From positions 62,001 to 126,000 of the forward strand of contig NZ_LQQA01000033.1 in NCBI RefSeq assembly GCF_002101965.1: DNA of 64,000 bases, written 5' to 3'. Below are positions 58,861-64,000 of this stretch, in pieces (position 1 is the first letter of the stretch; the number at the start of each line of letters is the position of its first letter). The notes under the pieces were generated by a model, which was not told where the DNA came from, did no database searches, and worked only from the letters and a program-made list of their open reading frames with translations. The stretch is from Mycolicibacterium wolinskyi. GTDB taxonomy: Bacteria > Actinomycetota > Actinomycetes > Mycobacteriales > Mycobacteriaceae. The position numbers were made by a program, and so were the translations under genes.

Positions 58861-59181
58861 GTGTCCGCGTCCGCATCCGCCGTCCTCGACGCGCTCGGCG
58901 ACAAGACTCGTCGGTCGATCCTCGAGAAACTCGCCGACGGTCCGGTGGCGGTGGGCGTCCTCGCCGACCAATTACCCATCTCGCGTCCCGCTGTCTCCCA
59001 ACACCTGCGGGTGCTCAAAGACGCCGACCTCGTGGTCGAGTCGATCGCGGGCACCCGGCGGCTGTATCGCGTGAACGAGGCGGGCCTGGTGGCGTTGCGT
59101 GACTATCTCGACCGGTTCTGGGTGCAGGCCTTGGCCGGTTTCAAGGAAGTCGTAGAGCGCCAGGAAGGAGACCCCACATGA
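58861..59181 (+). CDS. ArsR family regulator of an SRPBCC operon
   Basis: The 106-residue winged-helix repressor has ALGDKTRRSILEKLADGPVA and the recognition region LPISRPAVSQHLRVLKDADL. No metal-binding Cys are present, so it senses something other than thiophilic metals; such ArsR/SRPBCC pairs are common in actinobacteria. GTG 58861 lacks a ribosome-binding site. Its stop overlaps the SRPBCC gene by 4 bp. Confidence 0.9.
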   Translation: MSASASAVLDALGDKTRRSILEKLADGPVAVGVLADQLPISRPAVSQHLRVLKDADLVVESIAGTRRLYRVNEAGLVALRDYLDRFWVQALAGFKEVVERQEGDPT

Positions 59182-59663
59182 GTCAGGCCAGGCTGGGAAC
59201 CATCCGCCACGACATCGTGGTCGATGCACCGCTGGAGCGGGCGTTCCGCGTATTCACCGAGCAGTTCGGCGATTTCAAGCCCCGCGAACACAACCTGCTG
59301 GCCGTCCCGATCGCCGAGACCGTCTTCGAGGCGAGACCTGGCGGCAGAATCTACGACCGCGGCGTCGACGGCAGCGTATGCGCGTGGGCGCGCGTCATCG
59401 CACTCGATCCACCGAACCGGGTCGTGTTCGCCTGGGACATCGGCCCCACCTGGCAAATCGAAACCGACCCGGTCCGCTGCAGCGAGGTCGAAGTGCGCTT
59501 CGTCGCCGAGTCGCAGACGCGCACGCGTGTCGAACTCGAACATCGCCACATCGACCGGCATGGAGATGGTTGGGAGGCCGTTGTTTCCGGAGTCGACGGC
59601 GACGCCGGCTGGCCGCTCTACCTCAGCCGTTACGGTGCGCTCGTGGAGAGCGTGGATTCGTGA
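59178..59663 (+). CDS. SRPBCC family protein (AHSA1-like)
   Basis: The 161-residue START-like protein has the helix-grip segments IRHDIVVDAPLERAFRVFTE, GGRIYDRGVDGSVCAWARVI and WEAVVSGVDGDAGWPLYLSR. It forms a hydrophobic ligand cavity; the ligand is unknown and may be the inducer of the operon. ATG 59178 and its own stop are coupled to both neighbours by 4-bp overlaps. Confidence 0.88.
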   Translation: MSQARLGTIRHDIVVDAPLERAFRVFTEQFGDFKPREHNLLAVPIAETVFEARPGGRIYDRGVDGSVCAWARVIALDPPNRVVFAWDIGPTWQIETDPVRCSEVEVRFVAESQTRTRVELEHRHIDRHGDGWEAVVSGVDGDAGWPLYLSRYGALVESVDS

Positions 59664-60298
59664 GCTCGACCATGCAACTCGCGCGCGACGAGCGCACCGA
59701 ATTCGCCGAGTTCCTCGACGGTTTGACGCCACAGCAGTGGGACAGTCCCACGCTGTGTGGGGACTGGCGGGTTCGCGACGTCGCCGCGCACGTGATCGGC
59801 TACGACGCGTTGAGCCGCGGCGAGACGATCCGTCGCATGGCGAAGGGACTAGTGACGCGCGGCGGCGCCAACGCGGTCGGCGTCGCCGAGGACGCCGGCA
59901 AACAGCCCGGTGAGCTCATCGCACTGTTTCGGCGCTACGCCGAGCCGAGAGGCTTGACCACCGGGTTCGGCGGGCGGATCGCACTCGCCGACGGCATGAT
60001 CCACCAACAGGACATACGTCGGTCACTGGGCCTGCCTCGGGTGATTCCGCCGGACCGGTTGCGCGTCGTGTTGAACTTCGCGATCTGGGCGCCGCCGCTG
60101 CGCGGCGCGCTACGGACGCGCGGAGTACGGCTCGTCGCAACGGATCTCGACTGGTCGTGGGGTCGCGGACCCGAGGTGCGCGGCCCCGGTGAGGCGGTGC
60201 TCATGGCGATGGCGGGCCGAGGCGCTGCGTTGACCGATCTGGACGGGCCCGGCAAGGACAGGCTCGCCGGCCGTCTCAGCCCGCGAAGCGTCCGGTGA
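59660..60298 (+). CDS. Maleylpyruvate isomerase family mycothiol-dependent enzyme
   Basis: The 212-residue DinB/MDMPI-fold protein begins LARDERTEFAEFLDGLTPQQ and has the typical LCGDWRVRDVAAHVIGYDAL, whose His is a metal ligand, and MIHQQDIRRSLG with the later metal residues. Relatives use mycothiol or a metal for isomerase or S-transfer chemistry. GTG 59660 overlaps the SRPBCC stop (GTGA). It overlaps the convergent dehydrogenase by 23 bp. Confidence 0.85.
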   Translation: MSSTMQLARDERTEFAEFLDGLTPQQWDSPTLCGDWRVRDVAAHVIGYDALSRGETIRRMAKGLVTRGGANAVGVAEDAGKQPGELIALFRRYAEPRGLTTGFGGRIALADGMIHQQDIRRSLGLPRVIPPDRLRVVLNFAIWAPPLRGALRTRGVRLVATDLDWSWGRGPEVRGPGEAVLMAMAGRGAALTDLDGPGKDRLAGRLSPRSVR

Positions 60299-61328
60299 TC
60301 GGTGGCAGATCCTTGAGCGTGACGATCCCGGGCGGGGCGGCGACCACTGCGGGCACCGCGTTGGTCACCGGCAGCGCGGTGTAGATCATTCCGAGGCCCA
60401 TGAACCCGGGCTCGGTCCAGTCCTTGGGTGGCAGGCAGTGCAGCACGGTACGCATGTTGGGCAACCCGAAAACCTGGATGACATGGCCGTGCTCAAGGGG
60501 TTTGGGCGGCGTGACGTGATCGCCCATCGTCCAGTTGAATCCGACGCTGACGACGTTCTTGTCGCCGACCCAGCCGCGGTGGTAGCCGAACACGCCCGCG
60601 ACGGTGCCCTTCGGGATCTGCATGAAACCGAGATCGGAGTCGCCGGTGGCCGCGGTGAACGTGACGTCGAACGTCATCCGATCCAGTGTCGCGCCGATGG
60701 CATCGGCCATCATCGCCGCGGACTCGGCGAACACCTCGCTCTCGCGCCGTACGCTCTCGGCCAAACCCGGCGTTTCGGGATCCTGCGAGAAACCCATGGC
60801 GGTCTGGGTTCCGGCCGACTCGTAGGTCGAGCAGTCCACCGACTCGGTGATCCGGATTTCGTCGACCCGCTCGCATGAACCGGACAGCACCATGCCGACC
60901 ATATTCGTCATACCGGGGTGGGCGCCGCTGCCGAAGATCGTGGAATTCCCTGTCTCGCAAGCCTTCCGGATCCGCTGCAAATCCTCGGGGGTCTGCTTGC
61001 CGCCGGTGATCCAGGCCGCGCTCGAACACACGTTGACCCCGGCCGACAGTAGCCGAGTGAGCTCGTCGACATCCGGCCACAGCGGGTTGTAACAGCACGC
61101 GTCCGGCTTGAGCTCGAGCAGTTCATCGACGGAATTGGTGGCCAGAACCCCCGTCGGTTCCCGCCAGCCCGCCAATTCGGCGGCGTCGACACCGACTTTG
61201 TCGGAGCCGTGGGCATACACGCCCACCAGTTCCATGTCGTCGCGGCCGATGATGGCGTGCAGTGAACGCCGGCCGATGTTGCCGGTGGTCCACTGGATCA
61301 CGCGAAGCGGCGGTTGCCCTGCGGTCAT
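60276..61328 (-). CDS. DapB-like NAD(P)-dependent dehydrogenase
   Basis: The 350-residue protein has an N-terminal Rossmann segment, RVIQWTTGNIGRRSLHAIIG, and a second half like the 2,4-diaminopentanoate dehydrogenase / dihydrodipicolinate-reductase-related family common in mycobacteria. STIFGSGAHPGMTNMVGMVL carries the likely substrate His. The substrate is unknown. ATG 61328 starts the conserved TAGQPPLRVIQWTTG; the upstream 157 bp are shared with the divergent slipin. Confidence 0.82.
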   Translation of the reverse strand: MTAGQPPLRVIQWTTGNIGRRSLHAIIGRDDMELVGVYAHGSDKVGVDAAELAGWREPTGVLATNSVDELLELKPDACCYNPLWPDVDELTRLLSAGVNVCSSAAWITGGKQTPEDLQRIRKACETGNSTIFGSGAHPGMTNMVGMVLSGSCERVDEIRITESVDCSTYESAGTQTAMGFSQDPETPGLAESVRRESEVFAESAAMMADAIGATLDRMTFDVTFTAATGDSDLGFMQIPKGTVAGVFGYHRGWVGDKNVVSVGFNWTMGDHVTPPKPLEHGHVIQVFGLPNMRTVLHCLPPKDWTEPGFMGLGMIYTALPVTNAVPAVVAAPPGIVTLKDLPPITGRFAG

Positions 61329-61485
61329 GAATCGTCTCCTCGATGAGCCTGTCCAGTGCAGTAGACACTATCGGGCAGATTGTTCACTCGGCGGCCTCTC
61401 GGTCGGTTCTGGCAGCGGACGCACCGGCGTCGCACAATCGAACTGTGGGGTCGAACACCGCGACTCCATGAATCGAGGTCAGATC

Positions 61486-62277
61486 ATGGACATGGTCTAT
61501 TCGCTCGGCGTGGCGGCGGCCGCCGTGTTGGTGTTGGCCTGGGTCTGCGTGAGCAACGTCCGCGTGGTCAAGCAGTACGAGAGGGGCGTGGTCTTCCGCT
61601 TCGGCCGGGTTCAAAACCATGTCAGGCCACCCGGTCTGACGATGCTGATACCGGTCGCGGACCGACTGCAGAAGGTCAACATGCAGATCATCACGATGCC
61701 CATCCCCGCACAGGACGGCATCACCCGCGACAACGTGACAGTGCGCGTCGACGCGGTCATCTACTTCAACGTGATCGACCCGGTCCGCGCGGTGGTCGAC
61801 GTACAGGACTACATGTCGGCGATCGGGCAGGTGGCGCAAACCTCGCTGCGGTCGATCATCGGCAAGAGCAACCTGGACGATCTCCTGTCCAACCGGGAAC
61901 GGCTCAACCAGGGTCTGGAACTGCTCATCGACAATCCGGCGGTGAGCTGGGGCATCCACATCGACCGCGTCGAGATCAAGGACGTGGTGCTGCCGGACTC
62001 CATGAAGCGGTCGATCGCGCGACAGGCCGAGGCCGAACGGGAACGGCGAGCGCGCGTCATCACCGCCGACGGAGAACTGCAGGCCTCCGAGAAACTCGCC
62101 GCGGCTGCCGATGTCATGGCGGCCGAGCCCGCAGCGCTGCAATTGCGGCTGCTGGAGACGGTCGTCGAGGTGGCTGCCGAGAAGAACTCCACCGTGGTGC
62201 TGCCGTTCCCCGTCGAACTCCTGCGGTTCCTGGAGCGCGTGACGCCGGGACCATCCTCCACCCGAGCGGTCGGCTAG
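61486..62277 (+). CDS. SPFH/Band 7 slipin-family protein
   Basis: The 263-residue protein has one N-terminal membrane helix (VYSLGVAAAAVLVLAWVCV) and a stomatin-like domain: VVKQYERGVVFRFGRVQNHV, NVTVRVDAVIYFNVID, VRAVVDVQDYMSAIGQVAQT, and the coiled RQAEAERERRARVITADGEL. Such proteins form oligomeric membrane scaffolds. No NfeD partner is adjacent. ATG 61486 is chosen over 61468 and 61492 for the GAGGTC before it. Confidence 0.93.
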   Translation: MDMVYSLGVAAAAVLVLAWVCVSNVRVVKQYERGVVFRFGRVQNHVRPPGLTMLIPVADRLQKVNMQIITMPIPAQDGITRDNVTVRVDAVIYFNVIDPVRAVVDVQDYMSAIGQVAQTSLRSIIGKSNLDDLLSNRERLNQGLELLIDNPAVSWGIHIDRVEIKDVVLPDSMKRSIARQAEAERERRARVITADGELQASEKLAAAADVMAAEPAALQLRLLETVVEVAAEKNSTVVLPFPVELLRFLERVTPGPSSTRAVG

Positions 62278-62279
62278 CC

Positions 62280-62669
62280 ATGGCGATCGATGCGGGCTGG
62301 TTTCAGACGTACCTGTCCGCCTTCGTGGCTTGTGCCCGCGGCGACGGCGACTTGGCGGCCCTGCTGCGACATTACGGACGTCCGCTGATCATCAGCAGCG
62401 ACGACGGTGTCGTCACCCTGACCACCGAGGAGGACGTGGCCGCCGTCATGCAGGGCGAACTGGACGGGCTCCGGGCGATCGGCTATGACCACACCGACGT
62501 GGTGCACTTGGAGCTCACGTCGCTGAACTCGACGTCGGCGCTGATCCGGGGTACGTTCTCGCGCCGCGATCGCCATGGCCACGAACTCAATTGCCCGACA
62601 GTGACATACCTGGTCACCGAGGACGGGGCAGGGCCGCGGATATCGGTGCTTGCCGCACACGGCGGATGA
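62280..62669 (+). CDS. Conserved mycobacterial protein of unknown function
   Basis: The 129-residue protein starts 2 bp after the slipin stop. It has no signal peptide or membrane segment. The layout (helical WFQTYLSAFVACARGDGDLA, then strands VVHLELTSLNSTSALIRGTF and VTYLVTEDGAGPRISVLAAH) resembles NTF2/SnoaL-like cone folds. No catalytic residues can be named. Coupling to the slipin suggests a shared role. Confidence 0.75.
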   Translation: MAIDAGWFQTYLSAFVACARGDGDLAALLRHYGRPLIISSDDGVVTLTTEEDVAAVMQGELDGLRAIGYDHTDVVHLELTSLNSTSALIRGTFSRRDRHGHELNCPTVTYLVTEDGAGPRISVLAAHGG

Positions 62670-62709
62670 GCGTTGAACTTTTCACCGTCGAAGCCCGTGT
62701 GTAAGAGCA

Positions 62710-63909
62710 GTGTCCGGAACACAACTCTTGGGGGCAGACGTGTATGCGCGCATCCAGTCCACCGTCCTGACCACCCTCGCTGCCGCCGGTGCGGCAGCGC
62801 TCGTCGCCGCACCGGTGGCGGCGTCGCCGGAACTGCACGGGCCACGTCTGGTCAACGCCCAGGTCCAGCTCACCGCGTCACCGCCCCTCGGCGCGATCCC
62901 ACTGGCGTTCCTGCGCAACCAGGTGCTGTACTGCAGCGTGATCTGCCCGTTCGTCGTGCAGGGGGCGATCACCGTTCCGCTGGCGGCGGTGCAGACGCCG
63001 GTGATATTCCTCGACGCGCTGGCGGCGACGGGCTCACTGCCGCGGGCGGTCGGCACGGCGGCGGCGTCGGTGACCGGTGCCGCCAATGACGCCGCCGAGG
63101 GCATCATTCTCAACGACGTCAACCGTGTTGTCCCGAAGGCCTTCAACACCCTGGAGATCGCGGTCGTTCAGTTGATGCGGGTGGGTTCGGCGGTGCTCAC
63201 GCCCGCCGAATTACCCGACGCCGTCAACACTGCCCGCGAAACGGTGCTGGCGGCGCTCAATCAGCCGCTGCCGGGGCCCGGCGTGCCGGTGCCGACCGAG
63301 ACCGGAGCCGAGACGTTGCCCGAGGTGGTTGCCGTCGAGGCCATCAAAGTCACTGCCGCCGTGGCGTTTCAGGCCGGAGAGTTGCTGGTGCTCGGCGTCG
63401 TCCAGACCGTCGATGCCGGTGCGCAGGAGCTCGCCCGCTCGGGTGACCCGCTCGCCGCGGTCAGCGCCGCGGCCGCGCAGGCCACCGAGGTGGTCGACGT
63501 GGCATCGGACATCGTGTCGGACTCGGTCGACACCGCTGTGACGAACATCCGTGGCGCGCTTGACAATCCGTTCCGCACGGCGGGGCCGACGACGGAGACG
63601 TCGAGGGCCGAGGTGCAGCCGGCCTCGGCGAGTTCGGCCGATGCACCGCCGCCGGCCACGAGGGTTCATCGCGAGGCCGGCCGCGCGGCCACCCGGGCTT
63701 CCGCAACCGCCGAGCCATCAAGGGCATCCGACGACACCAAGACAGCAGATCGGCCGGTGCGCAAGCTCGTGCGTGACGTGAGCCGCACAGTCAGATCGGT
63801 CACGGGTCGGCCGGCCGATGCATCGCGGAAGACTTTGCAGCACGACAAATCGGAGGATCCCAAGGAGAATCGGCCGACCCGCGATCGCTCCGACAAGCGC
63901 GCCGGGTAG
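62710..63909 (+). CDS. Secreted Ala/Val-rich mycobacterial protein, unknown function
   Basis: The 399-residue protein has an N-terminal hydrophobic segment, TVLTTLAAAGAAALVAAPVAAS, likely a signal peptide cleaved near VAASPEL. The middle is hydrophobic and Ala/Val-rich (CSVICPFVVQGAITVPLAAV), as in several mycobacterial surface proteins. From about residue 290 it becomes a charged Ser/Thr/Arg-rich tail (EASRASDDTKTADRPVRK-like) that looks disordered. I do not recognise the family. GTG 62710 lies 40 bp after the preceding stop. Confidence 0.7.
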   Translation: MSGTQLLGADVYARIQSTVLTTLAAAGAAALVAAPVAASPELHGPRLVNAQVQLTASPPLGAIPLAFLRNQVLYCSVICPFVVQGAITVPLAAVQTPVIFLDALAATGSLPRAVGTAAASVTGAANDAAEGIILNDVNRVVPKAFNTLEIAVVQLMRVGSAVLTPAELPDAVNTARETVLAALNQPLPGPGVPVPTETGAETLPEVVAVEAIKVTAAVAFQAGELLVLGVVQTVDAGAQELARSGDPLAAVSAAAAQATEVVDVASDIVSDSVDTAVTNIRGALDNPFRTAGPTTETSRAEVQPASASSADAPPPATRVHREAGRAATRASATAEPSRASDDTKTADRPVRKLVRDVSRTVRSVTGRPADASRKTLQHDKSEDPKENRPTRDRSDKRAG

Positions 63910-63929
63910 CCGAACTCGCGGCGGTCAGG

Positions 63930-63956
63930 TTATCCACAGATCGGTTTTCATCCACA
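63930..63956 (+). other. Two DnaA-box-like 9-mers near the right edge
   Basis: TTATCCACA (63930-63938) and TCATCCACA (63948-63956) are in the same orientation 18 bp apart. The first equals the E. coli DnaA box; mycobacterial boxes are usually TTGTCCACA. The gene context here is not oriC. The remaining ~45 bp of the window show nothing else. Confidence 0.35.
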
Positions 63957-64000
63957 ACCAGGCGGTTGAGCCGGTCCGCACGACCGGAATCGTGGGCATC

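Noticed and set aside
1..64000. tRNA genes, CRISPR arrays, insertion sequences or prophage
   Set aside because: No cloverleaf, repeat-spacer pattern, transposase or phage gene was seen on either strand; a tRNAscan or IS search was not possible.

Overview
The window is high-GC actinobacterial chromosome. Gene content and order (korAB-mobA-rpf, valS-folC-DUF4233-ndk-rne, rplU-rpmA-obg-proB, nadE, rbsK, proA, nadD-rsfS-gpgP-octT-degV) match a mycobacterium. The extra catabolic islands point to a fast-growing environmental species of the M. smegmatis type (Mycolicibacterium). This assignment is from remembered synteny and protein families; no search was run.

Region by region. 1-6 kb: the end of a sugar ABC ATPase, an AraC regulator, an aldo/keto reductase, a hotdog thioesterase and a short oxidoreductase run. 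6-15 kb: a carbohydrate/cyclitol island with three Gfo/Idh/MocA dehydrogenases, two xylose-isomerase-like TIM barrels (one IolE-like), a PhyH-type dioxygenase, two LacI-type regulators and a PfkB kinase. It forms two divergent units, one with twin copies of a perfect 14-bp operator. 15-19 kb: the 2-oxoglutarate:ferredoxin oxidoreductase korAB followed by mobA. 19-21 kb: about 1 kb of relatively AT-rich non-coding DNA, then two tandem resuscitation-promoting factor genes. The first is preceded by a leader that appears able to fold into a multi-helix RNA. 21-26.5 kb: a flavin monooxygenase, then a three-gene oxidative dimethylamine N-demethylase operon facing an Amt-type permease with a tiny membrane-protein partner.

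26.5-43.5 kb is mostly conserved housekeeping sequence: lipoprotein, S9 peptidase, trans-acting enoyl-reductase-like protein, DUF937 protein, valS, folC, ndk, rne, rplU, rpmA, obg, proB. Several leaders here (rne, rplU, obg) contain strong hairpins; in obg the hairpin covers the ribosome-binding site. 43.5-52 kb is a mixed block: a TetR/P450 pair around a perfect operator, a sirtuin and an isochorismatase-family hydrolase beside glutamine-dependent NAD synthetase, a CmtR-like metal sensor with a cation transporter, an enoyl-CoA hydratase and a ribokinase. 52-59 kb holds proA, a MoxR/VWA pair, and nadD-rsfS-gpgP-octT-degV, which links NAD synthesis, ribosome silencing and methylglucose lipopolysaccharide assembly. 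59-64 kb holds an ArsR-SRPBCC-mycothiol-enzyme operon behind a perfect 10-bp-arm inverted repeat, a DapB-like dehydrogenase, a slipin and two mycobacterial proteins of unknown function. Two DnaA-box-like 9-mers lie near the right edge.

Across the window, convergent or tandem gene ends repeatedly carry long perfect inverted repeats (404-465, 5963-6023, 20403-20439, 24808-24843, 27318-27347, 43485-43539) that often include the stop codons and mostly lack a T-tract. The best candidates for undescribed biology are the structured rpf leader, the obg hairpin, the dimethylamine/Amt module, and the cyclitol operon with its embedded dioxygenase and the in-frame 36-bp tandem repeat at the start of its iolE-like gene.
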